Below, piece after piece: positions 46,251 through 56,280 of a stretch of DNA of 64,000 bases. A program made the translations under genes and the position numbers. A model generated the notes under the pieces. It was not told the DNA's origin. It searched no databases and saw only the letters and a list, made by a program, of their open reading frames with translations. Source of the DNA: Omphiscola glabra (lineage: Eukaryota; Mollusca; Gastropoda; Lymnaeidae). The stretch covers positions 56,557,108-56,621,107 of the forward strand of contig OZ024794.1 in assembly GCA_964017045.1 (NCBI GenBank). Reading direction: 5' to 3'. How positions within the stretch are numbered: the first letter of the stretch is position 1; each line of letters opens with the position of its first letter.

Positions 46251-46865
46251 ACAATGATTCAAAGCAGACTTAAGTACTTGCAGCGTCGCTGGACATCTAA
46301 AATGTTCGTGAGGTGGAGAATAAACGAAAGTTGTAAAAGTATGGGAATTATGGTGTTATGTTATTATGGTTTTATGGGTGTTATGTGTTATGCTACTATG
46401 GTGTTATGTCTCGCCAACAAAAGAGGTCAGGAACGACTGGACGCATTCATCGTGGTTATTTTCCCAAAGAAATGGCTTTTGTTTTATTCTATTTCTCCCT
46501 ACAGTTTCCCTTCATGGTTGTTCTTCTTTTTGGTCAGGTTCTTTCTTAAACACCAAAAGACCTGAGCGAAACCCTCAAAGGTTTAACGACACGCATGGCA
46601 TTGTCTTAACCTAAAGGCGAATGAGGCACGTGTTTAGGGGCCCCGCGCCTTTTAGGGGCCCCCATCGATCCCCATTTAAAAAAATTGATTTGATGTAGGT
46701 GTAACAAAGGTAGTTATTTTTTAAATAGGCATCTCGTCTACACAGCCTTGGGATACAAGTTATAGAATGGCAAAATAAAAAAGTAAATCAAACAAACATG
46801 AAAGATTTTTCCTAAGACTGTTATAACCAAATGGAGGTCAAAGAGCAATGGACGTCATGGTATGT
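46251..46865. other. Unique DNA with a possible mobile-element fragment
   Basis: GTGTTATG and ATTATGG words cluster at 46350-46420. AGGGGCCCCGCGCC followed by AGGGGCCCCCATC at 46636-46668 looks like part of a repetitive element. No gene seen. Confidence 0.45.
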
Positions 46866-47547
46866 CATCATGGATCATCATCATCATGTCCCGTAGTCTT
46901 TCGACCGTTGGGGCGTCACAGATGACATAAAACTATTATTCTCCATTCCTCTCGGTCTCCTGCCCTATGCATAGCATCGCCTAGTTGTAATCCCGTCTAT
47001 TCTTTGATGTTTTCTTCCCATCTTTTTCTCTGTCTTCATCTTCTTCTTCCTTCTCTAGTTGTACCCTGCAAGATTTCTTTGGCGAGCCCTTGTTTTCTGG
47101 TCACGTGGCCATACCATTCAAGTTTGCGCTTTTTTACAGACACCAGGAGGTCATCGTACTGCCCAGTTGCTTGGCGAATCCTTTCTTTTACTTGTTCATT
47201 GGTGATATGGTCTCTATAGCAGATGCCAAGAATGCCTCTGGAACATCTCATCTCCATCGCCTTTATTTTCTTTTCAAGTTCTGCTGTTAATGTCCATGAC
47301 TCACCGGCATATAAGAAAATGGAGAGGATTAATGAGCGCATCAGCCTGATTTTGGTGCTGGGGGCTATATTTTTGTCGTTTCATATTTTCTTGAGCCTCT
47401 TTAGTGCTGTTGTGGTCTGCGCAATCCTGGCCATCAATTCGGGCTTGGAGTCATCTTCCGAAACTATTGCTCCGAGGTACTTGAAGCTGCCAACTGTCTC
47501 TAATCTTTCCTTCCCGACCTTAATTTCAGTGGTGATGCCAGTGGATG
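46866..47547 (-). pseudogene. RTE-like LINE fragment, C-terminal part of the reverse transcriptase
   Basis: Minus strand. Reading from 47547 downward, one continuous frame carries SFKYLGAIVSEDDSKPE, RIAQTTTALKRLKK, SWTLTAELEKKIKAMEMRCS and KRKLEWYGHV. These are well-known blocks at the C-terminal end of RTE/CR1-like reverse transcriptase polyproteins in invertebrates. The frame is broken only by stop codons: TGA at 47381-47383 (where W is expected after KK), TGA at 47036-47038, then TAG and TGA further on. The frame resumes after each. It ends near a trinucleotide tail (CATCATCATCATG, 46866-46888), typical of RTE 3' ends. The 5' side stops at the 9-bp duplication of the composite element at 47548. 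Confidence 0.85.
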
Positions 47548-47553
47548 GGTTCC

Positions 47554-47743
47554 ATGACAAAACGACAAGTGACAAAATGACAAGGGACAAAACGACAAGT
47601 GACAAAACGACAAGTGACAAAACGACAAGTGACAAAACGACAAGGTGACAAAATGACAAGGTGACAAAACGACAAGGCGACAAAACGACAAGGTGACAAA
47701 ACGACAAGGTGACAAAACGACAAGTGACAAAACGACAAGTCTT
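47554..47743 (+). repeat. Left-arm minisatellite, 15-17-bp unit
   Basis: Unit GACAAAACGACAAGT with AGGT and ATGACAAGG variants, about 12 copies. Same unit, reversed, as at 48589 and 49737. Confidence 0.95.
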
Positions 47744-48082
47744 CAACGCCTCCACTGTCTTTAATGCCTTACATCGCCCCACAGTGGGGCAATTTGAAAA
47801 TGAGCCATCTAGAACTTGAAAACCCAAACATCTCACTAACGTTAAACAATAAATTATTACTAATAATTAAAATAATATAGAAAAATATTTCATTAAAATT
47901 ATTTCATACATGAATGTCAGTTCTCCATATATGTTTTGAAAATTTACTTACTATGTTTCCTCACCAATTTCCTTGTGATTTCTTCCTAAAACCTATCATT
48001 AAAGCTTCTTGAGTGAAAAACCTTATTTTTTGAATATTAAAAATTATGTTTATGTTACATGGCGGCAAAGAATTTTAGAAAA

Positions 48083-48288
48083 GCTTAGTTGGGGCATGGC
48101 ACGAAAAAGGTTGGGAAACACTGGCTTAGGTGGGGCATGGCACAAAAAAGGTTGGGAAACACTGGCTTAGTTGGGGCATGGCTCGAAAAATGTTGGGAAA
48201 CACTGGCTTAGGTGGGGCATGGCACAAAAAAGGTTGGGAAACACTGGCTTAGGTGGGGCATGGCACAAAAAAGGTTGGGAACCACTGC
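48083..48288 (+). repeat. About 42-bp tandem array built on a hAT-like terminus, five copies
   Basis: Unit TTGGGGCATGGCACGAAAAA followed by GGTTGGGAAACACTGGCTTA. The last copy ends GGTTGGGAACCACTG, a canonical hAT right end (complement CAGTGGTTCCCAACC). No matching left end is visible upstream, so the end of an element has been amplified in tandem without the rest. Confidence 0.9.
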
Positions 48289-48300
48289 CTAGCATACAAT

Positions 48301-48482
48301 CAGTTGCGTAGTGAGGGGGGCAAGGGGGGCATCATGCCCCGGGCGCTACTCACAAAGGAGCGCCAAATGGTATATTTTACTATAATATTGTATGGTTTTC
48401 GAATAGGGGGGCGCTAAAAAGGTATTGGGGGCGTTAAAAGGGTATTGTGCCCCGGGCGCGAGTTAAGCTCGCTACGCCACTG
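48301..48482. mobile_element. 182-bp hAT-like MITE with perfect 8-bp target duplication
   Basis: Begins CAGTTGCGTAGTGAGG and ends CTCGCTACGCCACTG. Flanked by CATACAAT at 48293-48300 and 48483-48490. GC-rich: CATGCCCCGGGCGC to the left and TGCCCCGGGCGCG to the right are subterminal inverted repeats. Related ends are near 21518 and 54085. Eight-base duplications are characteristic of hAT insertion. Confidence 0.88.
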
Positions 48483-48588
48483 CATACAATAAAGTATGGT
48501 CAACATTTTTTTATATTTAACATGACTTATAGTTGGGGAAACACGGTATTGGATTATCAGACTAACCCTAACCCTAACCTCAAACCTT

Positions 48589-48700
48589 GTCATTTTGTCA
48601 CCTTGTCATTTTGTCACTTGTCGTTTTGTCACCTTGTCGTTTTGTCACTTGTCGTTTTGTCACCTTGTCGTTTTGTCAGTTGTCGTTTTGTCTGGTTACC
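48589..48700 (-). repeat. Unpaired copy of the fold-back arm
   Basis: Same unit as the arms, written CTTGTCGTTTTGTCACC, about seven copies, ending TTTGTCTGGTTACC at 48700 exactly as the right arm does at 49909. It has no left partner in the window and the flank GTTGCAAAC is not repeated nearby. Two telomere-like words (CTAACCCTAACCCTAACCT) precede it at about 48562-48580. Confidence 0.85.
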
Positions 48701-48959
48701 GTTGCAAACATGATAAACTCGTGCGGCGGTCACATCAAAGAGCTTTGATGTTCGCAGCGATGGGTTTGAAATATTGTTACTTTCTTAGTGGAGTCGTCCG
48801 CCTAATTCTGTGTTAGTGGTGATGAAAAATAACTTGAGTTTGACACATGTGCTCCAGAAGCTGGAGTTGGTGTGCAACAGTGTAGTGCTGTGTTAGTGCA
48901 GTTTCCTGTACAGTGTAATTAGATAGTAATAGACCTTTTGAGATCCTAATCTTATGCAT

Positions 48960-49620
48960 AATAACAGACATACTTGAGATAATAATTACAAACTTTAATT
49001 AATTACACATTTTATTTTTAATTACTGTAATTAGTAATTGTAATTAATTTATATCCATGTAATTGTCCTTTTTTAATTGCTCAGTAAATGTTTATTTTCA
49101 GAGTAAAAGTGAAAATACTGAATAGCAGATCACATCTTTATGAATATAGTGTCATGGTATACAACATACTCATATAGTACTTTGACCCAATATGACATAC
49201 ATTTTGTCTCCAAGGAATGAGCAAGCTGAACATTATAATTTAAATTATGTCATGGTTGCTCATACACACAGACAATCACTGAAATTTTTAAGGGTCTGCT
49301 ACAAAATATGATTGTGTATTCAAATATACAGTAAAATCATTTAATGAACTTCTCTGACTTTCTTGTATAACAATAAAATCCAAAAGCGGGTTCCCAAAAA
49401 TGTACATGTACTGCACTGTAAAAGGAAATATGACTACGGTAACTAAAACAGTGTTTAAATAAAAAAAAGTACTTGTAATTACAGGTCAATAGTGGAGTAA
49501 TTTGTAATGGTAATTAAGTACACTTTTGAATGAAGTAATGTAAATTGTAGATAATTACAAATATAGGTCATGTAATTCTAATGGTAATTAATCTCATTTT
49601 AATGTAATTATGCGCAAGTC
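48960..49620. other. TAATTA-rich interior of the composite element
   Basis: Dense GTAATTA and TAATTAC words at 48975-49080 and again at 49465-49615, with less patterned DNA between. The two clusters may be ends of another nested element; I could not delimit it. Confidence 0.4.
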
Positions 49621-49736
49621 TGATAACTGAATACCGTGTTTCTCCAACGATAAGGCATGTAAAATATCTTAAAAATTGACCTTACTTTATTGTTATAAGG
49701 CATTAAAGACGGAGGATGAGTTGGCGTTGAAAACTT

Positions 49737-49909
49737 GTCGTTTTGTCACCTTGTCGTTTTGTCACTTGTCGTTTTGTCACTTGTCGTTTTGTCACCTTGT
49801 CGTTTTGTCATCTTGTCGTTTTGTCACCTTGTCGTTTTGTCACTTGTCGTTTTGTCACTTGTCGTTTTGTCACTTGTCGTTTTGTCTTTTGTCGTTTTGT
49901 CTGGTTACC
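49737..49909 (-). repeat. Right-arm minisatellite of the composite fold-back element
   Basis: About eleven copies of CTTGTCGTTTTGTCAC, with and without an extra C, ending GTCTGGTTACC. Complement of the left arm at 47554. Confidence 0.95.
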
Positions 49910-49918
49910 CAGTGGATG

Positions 49919-52900
49919 GGAGTTAATATAAAAAATAGTGCAGGTTACGTGACAAACTTGACAAGAGTCAACAACAAACAAGCCAGCTAGAGCCTTGCAA
50001 GACGGAATAATGAACAGACAAGTTGAAACTTAAGAATAACACTGCATGACCTCGGTACTCCTCGGGTGGTGCATCAAGTAGACTTGGAGTCAGATGGACA
50101 TGCGGATTGGAGAGTTGTATTAATGATGTAGATCCCATATGGTATTTCGTCAAAATTTTGAACATATAATTGAACGTTATTTTCAATTATTATTAATGAT
50201 AGCTTGTAATCAAATTGTATGCTCCATATTTGCCTATCCGCTATTGGAGTTCAGGAATACTTCCCCAATGCAATAACATCACTAGCCAAAATTTATGGAA
50301 ATCGGCTGAATATATATTTTCCGGATAATTTTCTCACAAATAATATGGGGGGGGGGGGGAGATCGTGCTCGAAAGACTGATGGAGGGCTTGCAGTTAATT
50401 TAGCAAATATTAAATAAAATATACAACATCTATGTGCATTTTTTACTAGCGCTGTGCGGAGGAGTATTCTGAAATTTCAATTCTTTGGCATAGGATGATA
50501 TTTCAGGACTTCATACGTAAGATGTTAATGGTGTGGCAGACCCGGGTGTGCGCCTAGGCGGTCATTGCTGGCTCAGTAGAATCCAAACGCTTTACATGAA
50601 AGGACTTATATGAAGCGATGAAGGGAAGATAATTATACGAAGATAAATAAATCTTCAAATTTTATTAAATTTTATTTAACACTTTTTCTTTTATATGCAA
50701 ATGCAATGTACGAGGGACTTAAAATCTAATTTAACTTGATTTTATGTTAACATTGGCAAAAAATGTGTTTTATAATTAATTAAAATTTGTTTAAAAAGAA
50801 TTAATCGCCATTTTCAAAAAGGTCAAAACAATATATAAAAATATAATCGCAATGCTTGCAATATTCTGATTTGCTGATAACTCAATTGTTAGCAATACTA
50901 TTTATTTAAGAAATATTCATTTGTCGTTTTAAAATGTCAGACTTTGTTTTATTTATGTGTGTTCTTTTTTAAAAGTTAAATTAATGTAAATGTGTCCCCC
51001 TTTAATAAAAAAAAAACTTAAAAAAAGATTGGTTATGTCCCATTAAAATAATTGATGATTATGAAAGAGTACAAATCAAAATATTTCAAGTTCCCAATCC
51101 CATACCCCGGAGGTGAATGTAGGTGGAGAAGGGGTGGGGATGGGGGTATCGTGGCTGGCTGCTATTATAGGGATTTTAAAAATTCTTTCTTGTTTTAATT
51201 ATTTTATAATTTGTATCTATATATATATATATTTCTTTGTGCCAACTATAAGGATAAACAAAATATTGAAAATAAACAAGTATATCGTACAACATTCTAA
51301 GCTTGAAAAGAGTTTCATTGCGGACATAATACAAAAATAAATGTGAGAACTCTTTGATGATGATTTTCAGCAACACACTAATCTAAATGCTAAAAAAAAT
51401 TACTTGAAATGTGCAATTAGCTGCACCTGGAGCTTTCTTTATTTTAAAAAATGGCAGGACTTTTACATTTTTGCCTGGTACTAATGTCGTTCAGGTGTTG
51501 TGAACTAGATTTAGGGACGTGAATGTTTTGAAGGGAAAGTTGTTGATCGTGAGAGGTTTTATTATTGCGTGTTTGGCTAAGAGAGTATTTGTGTAGCTGT
51601 TGCTGTATGCTGGGATTTTGGTGACATATTCGGGTAAGGGGAAATGACATTGCTAAGAGGTTGTTATGGTTTGGAATGATGGCAGTGCTGGAGTGTTAGA
51701 TTTTCGGAGTTGTATATTTAATAAGAAACGTTTGTTCTATAAAACCGTGGCGTGTTAAGTAACTAAATTGCGCAAGACAACGAAGGTATTGAAATGGTTC
51801 GTAACATCAGGCAGTAGCGTCGCCATTGTGGAACGAGAAAGTAACCCAAAAAAATTGCCCTACGACCAAAATAAAATAATTTCAGGAACTTTAAGTCATT
51901 ATGATTTATGTAATTATATATTAATATTTATAAGAACGAAACATCCAAAATATGGAGGAATGGTTCTTTTGAAATGTATTGTATTTAAATTCGAACTCTG
52001 AAGTGTTATTAGATATGCCATAATTATAAGGGATATTTGTTAGAGGGGTCCCAGAATGGGATAACTTAAAAATTTTACTTGGCTATTTATCTGATGAATT
52101 ATTTATGGTCACAATCTTAGTGATAATTAAAACGTCACATTATAAAACGACCCTCCCACCCCGAGCCTTATTTAACTTTAATTGAAAAGTAGAGTTACGA
52201 CATTTGGTTTTAGATGTTTTGGTCGCGACATAATGACTAGATAAAAAGAGTCATTTTTTACAAGTTATTTGAAGCTTTAATATATGTAAATATAATTTTC
52301 CAGCAAGTTCTATATTTGTCCATGTAGGTATAAAGATTTTGAAAATGTCAATGGATCTAAAAGTTTCTTTAAATTTTAGTGTATTTTTATAGATATCCAT
52401 ACATTCCTGGGAACTTAGTTGTCTGTTCATATGTCCTTTTAAAATCTCTTGAGGCTTTCTTACTCTAGAACGTTCGATTTTTTTTAAACGGGTTAAAAGA
52501 TTGTTTAAATGTCCTTTTCGTGTTTCTTATGTTCCTACGATTTTCCTAAAATGTTATAAAATCAGATTTAAAGATGTCTAGAAAGTTTACGGGTCCACGT
52601 TATCACAAGCGGCACATAGTTGAATGGCATGCATAAAGAGTCATTTAAGGTACCTAGAGGTTTACCGAGCTTGGCATTCTGTCATTAATTTTTTATTGCA
52701 ACATTTATAAAAAGTATGTATGCTGGGTAGGGACAATCACAAGTTTGAGGTTTAGCCCCAAACACTTTTTATAAGGATAGCAATGTCTCGAAGGCATCAT
52801 TTGTTACACGCGGAACACTTCAGTTCGTATTGGATTACGCTCTTTGAATTGGATTGTTTAAATGGTTTACATTTATTATACACTTCTTTTATACCTGTCA

Positions 52901-53220
52901 ACCAACATCCAATGTAGACGTGCAAAGTCAGGCACTCCGGTTTCAGGAATATTTATTAAAACTAGAAGGGCCCCAAATTCAATGTTTACAAGAGTTAAAA
53001 TACATATGGTCTTTGAGCGGGTTTTTTACAGGCCCAAAATTTAGTCTAAGTGTACACTTATAATGCTATAGATGTTGTTTTTGTTTTCAATACAAACCCG
53101 AGGATAGCCGGGTATGTTAACTAGTTTTTTAATTATTTGTTATATAAACGTTCCAGAACTTTCGGGGTGTAAAAAACACACTTTACAGACTACTTTGTGG
53201 GACCACTGTGTTAGACTAAA
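49919..53220. other. Long unique AT-rich interval, no gene seen
   Basis: G-run of 13 at about 50346; (TA)n near 51218. Many short frames, none with a recognisable domain. The minus-strand frame at 51444-51650 is rich in S, Q, H and N. No tandem arrays in more than 3 kb. Confidence 0.5.
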
Positions 53221-53269
53221 ATGTTAGTCCCGGGCAGATCGGCCAACCTAAGAGAAAGTACTGCTGGGT

Positions 53270-54110
53270 ATGGTGCGCTCATACTATACCCAACCCGGGG
53301 GGGCACAAAGTCAAGAACTCTCGGGGCCCTGTAGGACTACAGCATCAAACTTTGATGTGGAGTTTGAGGCTACACATAGGACCCCGGTGAGCGTGTACCA
53401 CACACTGAAGGAAAACGAACTTGCGGGACTCGATGTGGTCGTGTTCTCGGACTCAAGATCTGCTCTCGAGATCTTGGGAAAGAGGCAGGGTACCACTCAC
53501 TTAGTTGACGTCATCATTGATGACGTGTGCAAAATCGGCGAAATAGGAGGCAAGGTAACAGTGCAATGGGTCCCAGGCCACGACAACATCAGTGGCAATG
53601 TGAAAACAGAAACTCTTGCGAAAACCGGGGCTGCCCAGCCTCGGCCAAAAGTACCAATTACTGGATTGGGAAAAAAGAACTGGCTGGCAGACCACTTCAG
53701 AAAGAAATGGTACAGGCAGTGGGCCGACAATACGACCGCTAGAGGCGTCTATTCAAACTTGCCGACTCCTGCAAACAAGACCCATGGTGGGGGTTAGGCC
53801 GCAAACAGCAAAGCTTAGTGACGCAAATGCGCACCCAACGTTGCCCCATAGGCACATACTTCTGCAGGCTAGATAGCAACAGGGATAATACTTGCCGGCA
53901 TTGCAGCCTGGACCCGGAGACTCTAGCGCATCTGTTGACCGAATGTGCGGTTGGGGAACCCAACGTGAGGAAAATTTTGTATGGCTTAGCTCAGCAGATG
54001 GAGCTGGTTGCCAATTTACTAGCCGGGGTCATAGGAGAGTAATCTCAGATCTTCACCAGATTATGTGTGTTAGTTAGTCCCGGGCGGTAATAACTCTAGC
54101 TACGCTACTG
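53270..54110 (+). pseudogene. I-type LINE fragment: RNase H domain and C-terminal zinc knuckle, frameshifted
   Basis: The first open part (53270-53797) contains VVFSDSRSALEILGKRQGTT and VTVQWVPGHDNISGN, the second and third blocks of a retrotransposon RNase H domain. A conserved glutamate is likely in NFDVEFEATHR. At the last catalytic position TETLAK replaces the usual AD-LAK, so an Asp appears changed to Glu. A one-base shift near 53781 moves the frame: the continuation in the next frame holds DPWWGLGRK, RTQRCPIGTYF and the knuckle CRHCSLDPETLAHLLTEC (CX2C...HX4C). The fragment lacks the reverse transcriptase and endonuclease. It is a 5'-truncated, inactive copy of a kind common in molluscs (I or Nimb group, family level only). 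Confidence 0.85.
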
Positions 54111-54112
54111 CT
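54072..54112 (+). mobile_element. Mobile-element end resembling the MITE right end
   Basis: AGTCCCGGGCGGTAATAACT then CTAGCTACGCTACTG parallels the right end of the MITE at 48301 (CCCCGGGCGCGAGTTAAGCT). AGTCCCGGGCAG also appears at 53228, before the LINE fragment. No duplication was found, so extent and class are uncertain. Confidence 0.4.
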
Positions 54113-55437
54113 CCGTACTCAGTAGTGAAAAGCAGTGCCGTCTTAAGGCATGGGCACACTACGCACTCACCCAGGATCTCACGCATCTAGGCAGGTCTCA
54201 TGTTCGAGGGGGCCTCATGACTCGATGGGCCTTATGCCTCTAGGAGGCCTCACGCTTTTGAACGGACAAAATTATGATTTTCCTTTTGTTTCGTACACGT
54301 AGTTAGAATATAACGATTCTTAGGTATGAAACAGGGGGGCTCCACTACCAGAATGAATTTATGGTTATGTATGGCTGTGGTGACGAAGTTGGAGCTGGCT
54401 CTGGGCACCAAAATTACTGAGTTCGGTGCAATTATTTGCCCTGCCCTCCCCTTCCCCCGAACGTCTGAAATACTACCCCAACTCCACCGCGGAAAACAAT
54501 TCCTTAAAAAGAAACTGGCCAAAACGCATAGGCCTACCTACTCCATAATGCTTTTCAATACTTTACTTTAATAGTAGGCTGTAGACAGCCGTTCTCAGGG
54601 CGCACTATTAAGACGTTTTTTCCGCCCCTGTCTATGTGAGGTACATGTGATTCTATAGTGTTAAGAGGAGCTTATCTTAAGACAATATTTCCCCCCCCCT
54701 GATATTGGCGCAAGGGGTGAATGGCCCTCTCGAACCCTCCTTAGCACCGCCCTGAGTATATAGAGGGTTGGTTGGCCTCGAAGCATTACTGTTCCCCCAG
54801 GACCTCCGCTGCTGTAAAGACGGCCCTGTTGTTGGATGTGTATTTACGTTGTAGAAAGACAATTAATTCTAAACACGAGTTCGTGTGAGCTCTGTTGGTT
54901 TCAATCAGTATCAACATCAAAATGAAATAGGTGGTATTTTTTAATGCTTTTTAAATTGTAACTCCTTCGTTTGCGGTGTGTATCTGGGATGCCTTTTAGT
55001 CACTCACGATTTTCATTTTAGACCAGAGGAAAAAACCTTTTAAGAAGCGAAGAATTGAGACTCGTTATGATGCCTGATTAGCTGAAGTCCTCAAGCAGAT
55101 CACAGGCTTAGAAAATAATCAGAAAGTCTTCCGAGACAGAGCCGCACGAAAAGTGTGGACATTTATGCATACATATATAGTGACACCTAGGGGTAGAGGA
55201 CGTGCACACAAGATTGGAAGAACTGTTCAGGTCCGGAGAAAAAAAAAGAAAAAACAACACAAGCCCCGTGCTTTTCTTCAATGGTGGATAGGTTCACCCC
55301 AAAAATGTCGATCTGAAACCCATTTGGATATGTAGAAGAAATTAAACAACCCATTAAAACAAAGTTTTTTGAATAAATTCTTTATAAAATGTTATATCGA
55401 GCAATAATTGGGGAGGGGGGAGGAGAGAGAGACACTA
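54113..55437. other. Mixed DNA with a possible decayed element at 54131-54828
   Basis: CAGTGCCGTCTTAAGGCATG at 54135 and, on the other strand, CAGGGCCGTCTTTACAGCAG ending near 54828 look like diverged inverted ends. I found no matching flanking duplication. Repeated AGG(G)CCTCA words lie between 54205 and 54255. C-run near 54690. Confidence 0.35.
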
Positions 55438-55640
55438 AACATTTGATAAAACATCCATTCAAGTAACGCGCTTTATAAAAATCCCAATTAGTGCTGCCTC
55501 TCCCCCCCCCCCCCCCCCCCCCGCACTATTTCTGTAAAACAAAAGAAAATATTACGCACCAAACGCACTTGCTATATTTTTAAGCATCTCATTTAGCGCA
55601 GTTATCGGGAATTTTATTTCGTGAAATCAGTGGCATCTGA
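55438..55640 (+). repeat. Dispersed repeat family, copy C (partial)
   Basis: Shares ATTCAAGTAACGCGC-like, AAATATTACGC, CATTTAGCGCAGTTATCGGG and related blocks with copies A (17336) and B (27497), in the same order. It carries a C-run of over 20 bases (55502-55522) where the others have a shorter C-rich stretch. Confidence 0.75.
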
Positions 55641-55859
55641 TTGGGGTGGGGCTGAACATTTGATAGACTGTGTTGTCATCGGCAACGAACAAGTCTACGT
55701 ACCAGCTCGATAGGATAATGGGAAGTGTGTAAATTAGCCGTCCGAGGAATTAGCCTTAAACCAGCACACGAACGAAAGCGAAGTTAATATTAAGGATTTT
55801 TTTTGTATACGTATTTACTATCATTATCAATATTGTGATGTACGATCATTTATTGAACG

Positions 55860-56280
55860 GGTGAAAATCTCAGGCCGGAAGTATTAGGATCCGCCATTTA
55901 CAATAGTGTTCGGGTTGAAATATCACGCGTGGACATCATTGGACGTGGGGATCTGCTGATGTTCGTTTGAAATGGCATCTTTCTGCTAACGATGGTCCGG
56001 TCTAATCCAGGAGCCGGCTGATTATTTTAAATGCATATCTCGTAAAGAAAGCTGGGCCCGAGAGCTGTAATTGTGTTCTGTAATCAAAAGATAGATATCA
56101 ATAATGTAAGGCGGGTCGCATTTCAAAAAGGAAGATTATCAGGCTGCGGTGTCGCATAGATAAATTGTTAATAAACAGCTCGGAAAATTAATGGTGTGGC
56201 GGTATCATTAAAGCCATGACACCAGGTTTAAAACGTCAATCAGCTGAGCCGTTAGGCAATAATAAAAATCGATCGAAATG
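55860..56280. promoter_or_regulatory. Candidate regulatory block (complex non-repeat DNA)
   Basis: Non-repetitive, compositionally balanced DNA rich in words bound by homeodomain and GATA-type factors: TGATTATTTTAAATGCATAT, AAAATTAATGG, AAGATAGATATCAATAATG, GCATAGATAAATTG. No open frame of note. Annotated only because its texture differs from the surrounding simple AT-rich DNA; no promoter elements identified. Confidence 0.25.

Larger units (their letters stand above)
47548..49909. mobile_element. 2.36-kb composite fold-back element with minisatellite arms, 9-bp target duplication
   Basis: Left end GGTTCCATGACAAAACGACA, right end TTTTGTCTGGTTACC. Flanked by CAGTGGATG on both sides (47539-47547 and 49910-49918). 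Outer parts of both arms are tandem arrays (see 47554 and 49737), in inverted orientation. Inside each array is a second inverted segment: CTTCAACGCCTCCACTGTCT then TTAATGCCTT (left, 47740-47771) against AAGGCATTAAAGACGGAGGA then GTTGGCGTTGAA (right, 49699-49734). The interior contains a hAT-terminus array, a hAT-like MITE, an unpaired third arm and a TAATTA-rich stretch (48960-49620). No protein seen. Confidence 0.75.

Noticed and set aside
53739..53963. Minus-strand frames opposite the LINE fragment
   Set aside because: They are shadows of the plus-strand RNase H and zinc-knuckle coding sequence.
54131..54828. Complete DNA transposon with CCGTCTT inverted ends
   Set aside because: The ends are too diverged and the flanking bases do not match, so it is mentioned only as a possibility.
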